From Candidatus Shapirobacteria bacterium (lineage in GTDB: Bacteria > Patescibacteriota > Microgenomatia > UBA12405), in assembly GCA_017991615.1 (NCBI GenBank), contig JAGOQF010000002.1, positions 1 to 50,749 of the forward strand: 50,749 bases of DNA, written 5' to 3'. The translations under genes were made by a program, and so were the position numbers. The notes below the pieces were generated by a model. It was not told where the DNA came from. It made no database searches and was given only the letters and a program-made list of their open reading frames with translations. How positions within the stretch are numbered: the stretch's first letter is position 1; each line of letters opens with the position of its first letter. Shown in pieces: positions 25,941 to 34,849 of the stretch.

Positions 25941-25978
25941 CGAAGGAATTTGAGAAAAATGACGACTTAATTATCACT

Positions 25979-26431
25979 ATGATTAGACATAAAATATTAA
26001 AATTCAAAACTGAAGAATATTTAGAATTTAGAGATTTAACTGAGGAAATAGAAAGGTTTTTGAAAGAGAGCGGCATAAAAGAGGGGCAAGTGCTGGTTTT
26101 TTCGAAACATACCACGGTGGCGGTTTGTATAAACGAGAAGGAAAAAGGAATTGTAAAGGATTTTAAAAACTTACTTAAAAAAATTTTACCAAAGGACGGA
26201 TATTATTGTCATAATGATTTAAAAATCAGAACAGAGAATTTGGTGTGTCAGTCGGGAGAATCGGATTGTCTTAACGGACATTCACACTGCACCCAATTGA
26301 TGATGAGAAATTCAGAAGCGATTCCAGTAATAGACGGGAAAATGACTCTGGGAGTATGGCAGAGAATTTTTGCGATTGAGTTGGATTGCTGTCGAGAAAG
26401 AGAAATCGTGGTCCAGATTATGGGTGAGTAA
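25979..26431 (+). CDS. YjbQ-family (UPF0047) protein
   Basis: A 150-aa YjbQ-type protein, a family with weak thiamine-phosphate synthase activity reported for some members. From the ATG at 25979 it starts MIRHKILKFKT. Family motifs: FSKHTTVAVCINE at about 39-51, NGHSHCTQLMM near 98, and the C-terminal LGVWQRIFAIELD near 126. A longer frame starting at 25856 would overlap the membrane-protein gene and adds no family sequence, so the inner start is chosen. Several extra Cys (four near residues 80-103) are unusual. It converges with ispH, overlapping by 14 nt. Confidence 0.86.
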   Translation: MIRHKILKFKTEEYLEFRDLTEEIERFLKESGIKEGQVLVFSKHTTVAVCINEKEKGIVKDFKNLLKKILPKDGYYCHNDLKIRTENLVCQSGESDCLNGHSHCTQLMMRNSEAIPVIDGKMTLGVWQRIFAIELDCCREREIVVQIMGE

Positions 26432-27275
26432 GAATTTGGAGACGGTCGATAACAGCATTGAGAATAGTTTCAGGAGTACTAGCCCCAGAGCTAACGACAA
26501 TGTTTTTGACGCCATTAAACCAGTCAGGTTGGAGGTCAGCGGCGGTATCAACAATGTAGGCAGTAGCACCGGCTAATTCGGCCACTTGACGGAGACTGTT
26601 GGAATTAGCGCTGGTAGGCGATCCGACAATAATGACAAACTTATATTTTTTGGCTAATTTAATAATGGCTTGCTGACGATCGGTGGTAGCCTGACAGATA
26701 TGGGGCAAAATAGTAATATCAGGATATTTGTTTTTAAGATATCTAAAAGCGGCTTTGGTTTCGGTAGTAGAGAGAGTGGTTTGAGTAACGACGACAGTTT
26801 GGTCGGGGCGGGAAATAGAATGTTGATAAATATTATCTAGAGTAACTGGGGTAATAAACTTAGGAGCTTCGCCAACAACGCCGACAGTTTCATCATGATC
26901 GACTTTGTTACATAAAAAGATAATCGATTTTTTGTTTGAAGCAAGATGACGAACAGTTTGGTGAGATTTTAGGACTAAAGGACAGGAAGCATCAACAATG
27001 GTTAATCCCCGACAGCGAAGTTGATTATAAATTTGAGGAGCAGCGCCGTGAGCACGAATGATAACGACCGAATTTTTGGGAATATCGTCGATACTAGCAA
27101 CGGTTTTAATATTTAAACTTTGCTCCAACCAGTCGACTACATGTTGATTATGAACCAATTCGCCGAGGAAAAAAATTGGTTGATGATATTTTTTGGCAGT
27201 ATCCTGAGCCAAGGCGATGGCTCGATTGATACCAAAACAAAAACCGTGAGGTTGAGCAACAATAATATTAGTCAC
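26418..27275 (-). CDS. ispH: 4-hydroxy-3-methylbut-2-enyl diphosphate reductase
   Basis: IspH is the last enzyme of the MEP isoprenoid pathway, an Fe-S protein that makes IPP and DMAPP. The 285-aa chain has all three cluster cysteines: Cys13 in GFCFG, Cys98 in DASCP and Cys194 in HICQATTDRQ (usually CNATxxRQ). The catalytic Glu region around DHDETVGVVGEA and the C-terminal SSGASTPE are also present. It overlaps thymidine kinase by eight bases on the same strand. No other MEP genes are in the window. Confidence 0.95.
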   Translation of the reverse strand: MTNIIVAQPHGFCFGINRAIALAQDTAKKYHQPIFFLGELVHNQHVVDWLEQSLNIKTVASIDDIPKNSVVIIRAHGAAPQIYNQLRCRGLTIVDASCPLVLKSHQTVRHLASNKKSIIFLCNKVDHDETVGVVGEAPKFITPVTLDNIYQHSISRPDQTVVVTQTTLSTTETKAAFRYLKNKYPDITILPHICQATTDRQQAIIKLAKKYKFVIIVGSPTSANSNSLRQVAELAGATAYIVDTAADLQPDWFNGVKNIVVSSGASTPETILNAVIDRLQILTHP

Positions 27276-27954
27276 GAGAAGATTTGGAAGTTTTTTTTAA
27301 TTTAGAAACGGGAATACCAGGACAAAACCAATGATCGGCACAACGAGCTTCATAAGTGATCGAAGAATTGTTAAATTGTTGGATAACAACGGTAGGGCTG
27401 CGGTAAGGAGCTGGTTGACCATTAATGAGACGTTGAGTCATAGTGGCGGGAGCGCCGCAGGTTTTACCATGATTATTTTTGTAGGTGCAACGAGCAGTCA
27501 GAGTTTCGACTTTGGTGGCTAAAGCTAGGAGTGATTCAATAGCTGAAAATGGTTCGCCGCGGAAACTGCGGTTAAGTCCAGAGACAACAACTTCAATATC
27601 GTCATAAAGGAGGCATTTAACGACTTCTTTGATATTTTTATCAAAAAATTGGATTTCGTCGATAGCGACCAAATTGGGACGGTGACGATGAGGCAATTTA
27701 TAAATATCTTTAAAAATAAATAAAGAATCAGCCTGATTGGGTTTAAGTCCGGGAACTGGAATGGCTGACCAGCAACCACCATTGCGGCAACGAATTTCGT
27801 GGAGATCAAAGCGGTTATCAAGGGCGGGTTTATAAACTCGGATGGAATAATTGAGGGCATCACGACATTCGGAAAGATGATCAAGTAGACGGCGAGTTTT
27901 GCTGGAATTCATAGGGCCGACGAAACAGGTGAGAGGGGCCCGCTGACGAGTCAT
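27268..27954 (-). CDS. tdk: Thymidine kinase
   Basis: Type II thymidine kinase, which phosphorylates thymidine for salvage. The 228-aa chain has the P-loop FVGPMNSSKT at 11-20, DEIQFF near 118, and two CxxC-like zinc pairs: RCTYKNNHGKTCG near 160 and RCADHWFCPG near 209. The lid and substrate region YRSPTVVIQ is present. It leads an operon with ispH (8-nt overlap). TAAAAT six bases before the ATG fits a leaderless start. Confidence 0.93.
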   Translation of the reverse strand: MTRQRAPLTCFVGPMNSSKTRRLLDHLSECRDALNYSIRVYKPALDNRFDLHEIRCRNGGCWSAIPVPGLKPNQADSLFIFKDIYKLPHRHRPNLVAIDEIQFFDKNIKEVVKCLLYDDIEVVVSGLNRSFRGEPFSAIESLLALATKVETLTARCTYKNNHGKTCGAPATMTQRLINGQPAPYRSPTVVIQQFNNSSITYEARCADHWFCPGIPVSKLKKTSKSSRD

Positions 27955-27960
27955 AGACTC

Positions 27961-27966
27961 ATTTTA
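27961..27966 (-). promoter_or_regulatory. -10 element of tdk-ispH (leaderless type)
   Basis: TAAAAT followed after GAGTCT by the ATG at 27954, with no Shine-Dalgarno sequence. Confidence 0.45.
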
Positions 27967-27999
27967 GCTTGAGAGGCGAGAATTTAAAAGACAGAAGTT

Positions 28000-28052
28000 A
28001 AAAAAAAGGCAGGGAAAACATTTTTAGGTTAGTAAAAATGCAGTCACCTGCC
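28000..28052 (-). terminator. Rho-independent terminator of the 85-residue-class small gene
   Basis: On the minus strand GGCAGG (28047-28052) pairs with CCTGCC (28008-28013), and GCATTTTTA pairs with TAAAAATG inside, followed by a run of eight T (28000-28007). It lies directly downstream of the small gene ending at 28065. Confidence 0.65.
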
Positions 28053-28064
28053 AGAAAAACAAAT

Positions 28065-28295
28065 TCAGTCAGACCATCCAGCAATCTGATTTAATTTTTG
28101 ACGATTGGCGCCGTCTAAAACCAGCTGATCACTGAATTTACGAAGGTCCTGGTCAATGATTTGATGGCGTGATGGGTTTTTGGTTTGGTTGCGGGCGGCA
28201 ACCCAATCTTTGAAGGTATCAATGCCCTCTTGAAGCCCACCAAATTCTTGATAGGAAGTCAAATCGCATTCGGGAATAATGGTACAAGTAGTCAT
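28065..28295 (-). CDS. Small protein of unknown function (76 aa) with strong RBS
   Basis: From the ATG at 28295 the protein has 76 residues and starts MTTCTIIPECDLTSYQEFGG; it is polar, with no membrane helix. An upstream in-frame ATG (28325) is rejected because the inner ATG has an excellent Shine-Dalgarno site, AAAGGAG, seven bases before it. Two Cys (C4, C10) are near the N-terminus. It follows the 137-aa gene on the same strand and is closed by an intrinsic terminator. No family is recognised. A clear RBS is rare in this window and hints at a different expression mode or origin. Confidence 0.68.
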   Translation of the reverse strand: MTTCTIIPECDLTSYQEFGGLQEGIDTFKDWVAARNQTKNPSRHQIIDQDLRKFSDQLVLDGANRQKLNQIAGWSD

Positions 28296-28344
28296 GGGAA
28301 TTCTCCTTTCTTTGGGAACCGACAAGAAATATTTTTATATTAAT

Positions 28345-28361
28345 GTGATGTTTAACATCAC
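28345..28361. promoter_or_regulatory. 17-bp palindrome between the two small genes
   Basis: GTGATGTTTAACATCAC is a perfect inverted repeat around a central T. It lacks a clear T-run, so it is a poor terminator; it could be an operator or an RNA hairpin controlling the downstream small gene on the minus strand. Confidence 0.4.
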
Positions 28362-28368
28362 AAGAATA

Positions 28369-28782
28369 TTAAACCCAGGAAATAAATTTGATGTCTTTGA
28401 CTTCGACACCATATTCTCCGAGTCTTTTTAGTAAGGTATGGTTTACACCAAACCTTACTTCTCCGGTTTCGGGATTATAATCCCAAGGGGTAAACCTTGG
28501 GGCCTTGAACCAAAAATCATAACCGGGTATTTGAAAAGCAAACTTCCTGAGCCAAAATAACCATTTGGTGACAAACCATGATTTGAAACTGATTTTGGCA
28601 TAGATGAAATTGTGGAACTGTTCAATATTTTGACTCAGTTCCAGTCGACATACAACAGCTTTATCGGTAGGGATTTTGATTTTACACAAACGGTTTATTC
28701 TCCTTATACCAAAAGGAAAGTAATACAGACCTCTGTAGTAAGCCACATACAACAAGTGTTTGATTTTTTCCAGAATACTCAT
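28369..28782 (-). CDS. Protein of unknown function (137 aa) with strong RBS and leader hairpin
   Basis: I do not recognise this 137-aa protein. It is basic and aromatic-rich; the segment KSWFVTKWLFWLRKFAFQIP (about 76-95) could be an amphipathic or membrane-associated helix, while the end (PETGEVRFGVNHTLLKRLGE) looks soluble. A Shine-Dalgarno site AAAGGAG stands eight bases before the ATG. The leader contains a long hairpin at 28828-28872. It is followed by the 76-aa gene, which has the same kind of RBS. The pair may be accessory genes; codon use differs from the flanking tdk and groEL genes. Confidence 0.65.
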   Translation of the reverse strand: MSILEKIKHLLYVAYYRGLYYFPFGIRRINRLCKIKIPTDKAVVCRLELSQNIEQFHNFIYAKISFKSWFVTKWLFWLRKFAFQIPGYDFWFKAPRFTPWDYNPETGEVRFGVNHTLLKRLGEYGVEVKDIKFISWV

Positions 28783-28827
28783 GATGATAACTCCTTTCCT
28801 TATTTTTTACGTTGATTGTTACAGGTG

Positions 28828-28872
28828 CCAATTTTATTAAATTACCCGCAAAAGGGTGATTAATAAAATTGG
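28828..28872. promoter_or_regulatory. Long hairpin in the leader of the 137-aa gene
   Basis: CCAATTTTATTAA pairs perfectly with TTAATAAAATTGG, and the inner TTACCC pairs with GGGTGA (one wobble) around the loop GCAAAA, giving about 19 pairs with one bulge. It lies 46 nt before the start codon of the minus-strand gene. No T-run follows on either strand, so it is not a simple terminator. It may be a regulatory leader structure or a double-stranded operator. Confidence 0.5.
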
Positions 28873-29033
28873 ATTATTGTACTAAAAACAGGCAGTAAAT
28901 TCAAGTTATAGGATATACTTAGTTGAGAGTGGCTGACTTTTTTGGATGGAAGTGAAAATTACAACCTAATACTTACCTGCTTTGGAATTAATAAAGAAAT
29001 TAAATAATAAATAATATAAAATTAGTAAGGTAT
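28873..29033. other. Intergenic region before the 636-aa gene
   Basis: This AT-rich stretch separates divergent genes. A TATAAA at 29015-29020 with AAGG close to the ATG at 29034 may serve the 636-aa gene. No other gene or RNA is seen. Confidence 0.35.
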
Positions 29034-30944
29034 ATGGGTTTAGACAACTTGCCAAAATTAGGCTTATCTCAGACAGTAAAAGAAAAAGAAATAAATATAC
29101 AAGATATGGATCTTTTTAATAGAGGATCTTTATCTAACCTTAGAAATAGATTGCTTAGTGATGATGCTTCAGAAAGGAGATATATGTTTGATGATTGTAT
29201 TGATATGATTGGTCAGGTTGTTTCGGCAAATGTGGAACAATTTAAAAATCACCATAATAATAAACAAAATACATTTCATAAAGAGAATCGAGAAATTCAA
29301 AGGTTACTATACCTTGAAGGAAATGAATCTGATATTGAAAGTATCTTAAAATTAACGTTTTGGACTAATAAAATGGCAAAAACTTATAATGAAGTCCTCT
29401 CTTCTGAAAAAGAAATTCTTGGACAAGAAGAACTTGTTTACTTTGAGAGAGGTGAAACCTGGTCGTATGCTCTAAAGAATGAATTTATGTCGACTCTGAT
29501 TTATCTTTTGATTAAAGATAATTATTCTGAGGTTAAAAGCTGGGGTTTTAGGAAAGGTAAAAATCCAATTCTAATTATTGATTACCCAGGTTACAACTTT
29601 CCTATTTCTTTTCATCTTGGTAAATACCCTGAAAATATTTTACCAAGAGAATTGGGTGAATTGGTTTTTGATAAAACTAAAGATGATTTCAAATATCCGT
29701 TTGATATTAAACCAAAAGGGAATTCGGTTAGCCACAAGTTAAATGAACAAGAAAAAACGGATTATCAAAGAGATTTTGACAATGAACAAACTTTTAAATC
29801 CCTTGAGAAAATTCAAAAACATCAAATATTGGTTGGGTTAGGAAAAATTAGCGAGTTGGAAACTCTATACTCAATAAAACTACCTTTAGAAGGAAGTTTA
29901 AATATAGAGCTTGATAAAAATTTTTTAACTATTAAAGATTTTGAATTTAGAAAAAAATTAGAGGAAATGATTATAAAAAAGAAAGGGGTAATTTATATAC
30001 AAAAGGGTAATAGGTTGAGTAAACATGCAATAGAATATTCTTTAAATAATTGGTGGAAAGAAAATTACTCTGATCGCAGTGATTTGGAATTTAGGGAAAC
30101 TAGACCTGGGGAAATTTTTCCTGGTGAAATTAATATAGATAATACAAAAAAGTCTGGTGAACCGTTTCAAATTAGAGAGGACGGAACTATATGTATAGAT
30201 TCTATAAGAGACAGAAGAATGGGGACTAGATCATCAATACAAAATTTAGCTAGATTAGGTTTTTATTTTCCTCAACAAATAATTGATTATGCTAATAACC
30301 CAAAGTTTAGCGAAATGATGATTGATCCAAATTATGGATTTGTATACGCTAATTTTGGTTATTTAAGAGGTAAAAGATTGTTTGATTTTGCTGAAGAAGG
30401 TTTATTAGACAAAAAGTTGACTCCTGAAGATTTTCAGCGTTATGGTCTAAAAGAAGCGTATGAAAAACAAAAACAAATTTACGAAACTTCTTTAAAAGAA
30501 ATTATGGAAAATACGGAATTTTTTGAAGGAAAAGATATAAAAAATGAAAAAATAAAAGTTGCAATTGTTTCTAAGGAGGTTATGAGTGGTTCTTATATTT
30601 GCTACTACAAATACGACTGTGATTATTATGTTTCTTTTGAGATTGTGTCTGAAAATAAAGTTAAATTTTCATGTATGGTTAATAGAGAAAAAGGGATAGA
30701 AAAGTTACCAGATAAGATGGTCCAGAAAATGAGACTTATTAATGAAAAATTAAAAAGAAATATCAGAAAGGAGGAAATATATATTCAAGAGAATAATCAA
30801 ATGATTTATATTGGTGGGTACAAAAATCCAAATAATTTACTTTATGTTTCAGATTTATTGGATGTTGATTCAAATACTTATGATTCCAAAGAACTGGCTG
30901 GAAAATTAACCGAATTCTTTAAGGAAGGATTTTTTGACACCTGA
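29034..30944 (+). CDS. Large protein of unknown function (636 aa)
   Basis: I do not recognise this protein. It is soluble-looking, Lys/Glu/Asn-rich, with no signal peptide or membrane helix and no repeat. Features seen: an Asn/His-rich patch (KNHHNNKQNT near 71-80), a likely beta-rich middle (NPILIIDYPGYNFPISFHLG, about 181-200), the segment PFQIREDGTICIDSIRDRRM near 383-402, and a Cys/Tyr-rich patch GSYICYYKYDCDYYVSFE near 519-536. Codon use (more CTT, TCT, CCT) differs from neighbouring housekeeping genes. It is followed by a decayed tRNA-Cys copy and the intact tRNA-Cys, so it is probably a horizontally acquired accessory gene. Confidence 0.78.
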   Translation: MGLDNLPKLGLSQTVKEKEINIQDMDLFNRGSLSNLRNRLLSDDASERRYMFDDCIDMIGQVVSANVEQFKNHHNNKQNTFHKENREIQRLLYLEGNESDIESILKLTFWTNKMAKTYNEVLSSEKEILGQEELVYFERGETWSYALKNEFMSTLIYLLIKDNYSEVKSWGFRKGKNPILIIDYPGYNFPISFHLGKYPENILPRELGELVFDKTKDDFKYPFDIKPKGNSVSHKLNEQEKTDYQRDFDNEQTFKSLEKIQKHQILVGLGKISELETLYSIKLPLEGSLNIELDKNFLTIKDFEFRKKLEEMIIKKKGVIYIQKGNRLSKHAIEYSLNNWWKENYSDRSDLEFRETRPGEIFPGEINIDNTKKSGEPFQIREDGTICIDSIRDRRMGTRSSIQNLARLGFYFPQQIIDYANNPKFSEMMIDPNYGFVYANFGYLRGKRLFDFAEEGLLDKKLTPEDFQRYGLKEAYEKQKQIYETSLKEIMENTEFFEGKDIKNEKIKVAIVSKEVMSGSYICYYKYDCDYYVSFEIVSENKVKFSCMVNREKGIEKLPDKMVQKMRLINEKLKRNIRKEEIYIQENNQMIYIGGYKNPNNLLYVSDLLDVDSNTYDSKELAGKLTEFFKEGFFDT

Positions 30945-30959
30945 AGAAGAACCTGTTTT

Positions 30960-31006
30960 TGAGACCCAAGTGAGAGTCGTCCCGCAGCAGCGGGATTGCA
31001 GACCGC
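30960..31006 (-). pseudogene. Decayed partial copy of tRNA-Cys
   Basis: On the plus strand TGAGACCC, GAGTCG and TTGCAGACCGCT occur here in the same order and nearly the same spacing as in the adjacent tRNA-Cys (3' end, T-arm, anticodon arm). The T-stem no longer pairs and a new hairpin CCCGC-AGCA-GCGGG (30981-30994) has replaced the variable/T region. It covers the anticodon arm to the 3' end only. Such partial 3' copies are typical leftovers of integration at a tRNA gene, or of tandem duplication. Confidence 0.62.
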
Positions 31007-31015
31007 TTTGTCTTG

Positions 31016-31086
31016 AGACCCGGATGGGAGTCGAACCCATCTATACGGTTTTGCAGACCGCTGTCTAACCGCTTGACTACCGGGTC
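31016..31086 (-). tRNA. tRNA-Cys (anticodon GCA)
   Basis: The minus strand forms a regular cloverleaf: acceptor GACCCGG/CCGGGTC, TA at 8-9, D-arm GTC/GAC, anticodon stem GCGGT/ACCGT-type with loop CTGCAAA (anticodon GCA), T-arm GATGG-GTTCGACT-CCATC and discriminator T (U73), as expected for tRNA-Cys. CCA is not encoded. The 5' end lies next to the GIY-YIG remnant and the 3' end next to a decayed partial copy of itself. Confidence 0.93.
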
Positions 31087-31089
31087 TGA

Positions 31090-31260
31090 TTAGATTTCTA
31101 AAGAGTTCTTGATTTGTAATTTTAAACTAATTTTAGCTTTTCCGCCAGACTTTAGATATTTTTCTCTATCTTGAGCATCTTTTTTATCTAAATAAGATTC
31201 GTAATAAACTAATTTTAAAGGTAAACACTTGATTGTCGAGTTAGATAAGTAAACCTGTTT
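31090..31260 (-). pseudogene. GIY-YIG endonuclease remnant (C-terminal half)
   Basis: Translation of the minus strand gives a 56-residue tail that includes PLKLVYYESYLDKKDAQDRE and EKYLKSGGKAK, the well-conserved C-terminal half of small UPF0213/GIY-YIG proteins (usual form RPLKLVYYE...A..REKYLKSG). The GIY and YIG part is absent: upstream the frame runs into the groEL terminator and then a stop codon, with no ATG or GTG. So this is a 5'-truncated gene, sitting between tRNA-Cys and groEL. Confidence 0.75.
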
Positions 31261-31264
31261 AACA

Positions 31265-31289
31265 AAAACCCGCCGAAGAGGCGGGTTTT
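31265..31289 (-). terminator. groEL rho-independent terminator
   Basis: On the minus strand AAAACCCGCC-TCTTC-GGCGGGTTTT followed by TGTT forms a strong GC stem with a T-run, 40 nt after the groEL stop. The flanking A and T runs make it potentially bidirectional. Confidence 0.85.
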
Positions 31290-31331
31290 GGTCGACTAAT
31301 CGATTTACCTTATCGACAGATGATTTTTAGA

Positions 31332-33002
<1,671 letters not shown>

Positions 33003-33045
33003 TTATATTTAATATTTAATTTTAATTTTTAATTGATAAACCCTT

Positions 33046-33060
33046 TGGTACTTCGTACCA
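33046..33060 (-). other. Hairpin in the groES-groEL spacer
   Basis: TGGTAC-TTC-GTACCA (six pairs) lies in the 91-nt spacer, next to a smaller CCCTT/AAGGG-like fold. It could set relative groES and groEL message stability. No T-run follows, so it is not a complete terminator. Confidence 0.4.
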
Positions 33061-33084
33061 CCTTTCCCTTGACAGGGCACTTAT

Positions 33085-33378
33085 TTATTTGATGGTGGCC
33101 ATGATATCGTCGAATTTGAGGAGCAATAATTCTTGATCGCCAAGTTTATATTCTTTACCACCCCATTCGCGATAGATGACAACATCACCGACACTGCAAG
33201 GAGATTTAATTTCGTGACCGTCGTCAAAAATGGAAGCACCGACAGCCAAAACTTTGCCTTGTTGGGGTTTGTCTTGATGATTGTCAGGAAGAACAATACC
33301 GGAAGCGGTAGTTTTTTCTTGCTTTTGAGGTTCAATTAACAAATAACCGGGGACAGGATGAATAGTAGTGTTAGTCAT
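33085..33378 (-). CDS. groS: Co-chaperonin GroES (Hsp10)
   Basis: The 97-aa lid of the GroEL chamber. It shows the family pattern HPVPGYLLIEP at the start, the mobile loop around EKTTASGIVLPD (about 21-32), GKVLAVG, the VGDVVIYREWGGKEYKLG segment (usually GDxVLFxxYxGxEVK) and the end LLLKFDDIMATI. Length is standard. It is transcribed with groEL from a sigma70 promoter with a CIRCE-like operator directly upstream. The 5' UTR is about 40 nt, so this gene is not leaderless. Confidence 0.97.
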   Translation of the reverse strand: MTNTTIHPVPGYLLIEPQKQEKTTASGIVLPDNHQDKPQQGKVLAVGASIFDDGHEIKSPCSVGDVVIYREWGGKEYKLGDQELLLLKFDDIMATIK

Positions 33379-33396
33379 AATATGGTGAATTAATAA

Positions 33397-33423
33397 TTAT
33401 CAGTCTTATTGATCGACTGCTAA
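33397..33423 (-). promoter_or_regulatory. CIRCE-like HrcA operator
   Basis: On the minus strand TTAGCAGTC-N9-GACTGATAA, an inverted repeat with 8 of 9 matching positions and exactly the 9-9-9 spacing of CIRCE (TTAGCACTC-N9-GAGTGCTAA). It begins directly after the -10 of the groES promoter, where HrcA binding would block transcription. Confidence 0.82.
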
Positions 33424-33424
33424 T

Positions 33425-33452
33425 ATTATAGCCAAGAAAATGGTTTGGTCAA
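33425..33452 (-). promoter_or_regulatory. groES-groEL sigma70 promoter
   Basis: TTGACC (33447-33452), a 16-bp spacer and TATAAT (33425-33430) on the minus strand. The -10 overlaps the outer edge of the CIRCE-like operator. Confidence 0.82.
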
Positions 33453-33591
33453 GAGTCTATCTGATAAAAATTAATGCGAAGAAAATAAATTATCAATTTG
33501 TATAAAATAAAAAAGATACTGGTTGGGATGATAAAATTAGACAGATTAGAGATTTGAGAATTAAGAAATTAATTAAAAAAATTTTAGGTTT
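33453..33591. other. AT-rich spacer upstream of the MBL genes
   Basis: Contains TATAAAAT-like strings near 33499 and GATAAAAT near 33530 that could be promoters for the plus-strand MBL genes, but neither is well placed relative to the ATG at 33592. No gene is seen. Confidence 0.3.
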
Positions 33592-34245
33592 ATGAGAATA
33601 ATTAAATATCCACAATCGTGTTTTTTGATAGAAAGTGAAAATAAAAAGATTTTAATTGATCCAGGACAGTTGTCGTATGAAGATTCATTTTTGGATGATT
33701 GGAAAGATGTAGATTTAATTTTGATTACTCATAGGCATGGAGATCATTGTTATACAGAAAAAATTAAAGAAATACTTAAAAATGGAAAAGTAAAAATTTA
33801 TTCATCAAAAGAAGTTCAAGAAACTAACATAGATTTACCAATTGATGTGGTTAAAATTGGAGACATTTTTAAATTTGGAAAAATAGAAATTGAAGTTGCA
33901 GAAGCTGTTCACGGATATACTCCTCTACAAAAAGATGAAATTAATGAAAATATTGGATTTATATTAACTGTTGAAGGAAAAAAAATTTATATCACAGGTG
34001 ATACCATTTGTTTTAAGAACGATTATAAATGTGACATTTTGGCTTTGCCGGTTTCAGAACATGGGTCGGTTATGGGACCATTTGAAGCAGCTTTGTTTGC
34101 TAAAAAAACTGAAGCTAATTTAGTGATTCCCATTCATATGGATAATCCAAAATTCCCTGCTGATTTGGAAAAATTAAAAAATGAATTTGAAAAAATTCAG
34201 ATAAATTATAAATTAATGAAAACAAGAGAGATCTTGGAGATTTAA
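33592..34245 (+). CDS. MBL-fold metal-dependent hydrolase (UlaG-like)
   Basis: A 217-aa metallo-beta-lactamase-fold hydrolase. The metal motif is ITHRHGDHC at about 46-54 (HxHxDH), followed by the ITGDT strand near 141 with the bridging Asp, and PIHMDNPKF near 181 as the last metal His. The layout, starting IIKYPQSCFLIESENKKILI, resembles UlaG/L-ascorbate-6-phosphate lactonase-like proteins, though the substrate is unknown. One base separates it from a second, different MBL gene. Confidence 0.86.
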   Translation: MRIIKYPQSCFLIESENKKILIDPGQLSYEDSFLDDWKDVDLILITHRHGDHCYTEKIKEILKNGKVKIYSSKEVQETNIDLPIDVVKIGDIFKFGKIEIEVAEAVHGYTPLQKDEINENIGFILTVEGKKIYITGDTICFKNDYKCDILALPVSEHGSVMGPFEAALFAKKTEANLVIPIHMDNPKFPADLEKLKNEFEKIQINYKLMKTREILEI

Positions 34246-34246
34246 T

Positions 34247-34849
34247 ATGAATAATAAAGTAAAAATTTTGCTTGAAGGATATGCAAAAGTTTATGATGAT
34301 TATGAAGATGTATCTTCATCTGTAGTTTTGATTGAAAATGAAAAACACAAGATTATAGTTGACCCAGGTTTTAATCGAAAAAATTTGTTAGAAGCGTTGA
34401 AAAAAGAAAATTTAAAAGTTGAAGATATAGATATAGTGCTGTTAACTCATTATCATATGGATCACTCTCCGTTAGCGGGATTGTTTAAAAAGGCAATTTT
34501 TATGGATAATGGTGACCAATACCTACAAAATGGAATAATAAAAAGACAAGAAGATGGAATGCTTGGCGATGGAATTGAGATTATCCAAACACCTGGTCAC
34601 GACCAATTCCATTGTTCTGTAGTTGTAGATTCTAAAGATATGGGAAAAGTAGTAATTGCTGGCGATATATTTTGGTGGATTGATGGAGAAGAACCAGAGA
34701 AAAGTTTTGAAAGTTTAATTAATTTAGAAGATCCGTATGTTAAGAATATTGATGATTTAAAAGAAAGTCGTAAAAAAATTTTAAAAATAGCTGATTGGAT
34801 AATTCCAGGACACGGAAAAATGTTTAAAAACTCTAAAAAATATGAATAA
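34247..34849 (+). CDS. MBL-fold metallo-hydrolase
   Basis: A 200-aa MBL-fold protein. Motifs: VDPGFNRKNL, the metal site LLTHYHMDHSPL at about 66-77 (HxHxDH), TPGHDQFHCSV near 117, AGDIFWW near 140 and IPGHGKMF near 187. The pattern is that of glyoxalase II/MBLAC1-like hydrolases. It shares little sequence with the preceding MBL gene outside the fold motifs, so it is not a recent duplicate. The 3' end overlaps the S51-like peptidase gene by eight bases, forming a three-gene operon. Confidence 0.86.
   Translation: MNNKVKILLEGYAKVYDDYEDVSSSVVLIENEKHKIIVDPGFNRKNLLEALKKENLKVEDIDIVLLTHYHMDHSPLAGLFKKAIFMDNGDQYLQNGIIKRQEDGMLGDGIEIIQTPGHDQFHCSVVVDSKDMGKVVIAGDIFWWIDGEEPEKSFESLINLEDPYVKNIDDLKESRKKILKIADWIIPGHGKMFKNSKKYE

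Noticed and set aside
25856-25978. Longer N-terminus for the YjbQ protein
   Set aside because: It overlaps the upstream membrane-protein gene in another frame and has no family similarity.
30979-30996. GC hairpin considered as a terminator of the 636-aa gene
   Set aside because: No T-run follows on either strand, and it lies within the decayed tRNA-Cys copy.
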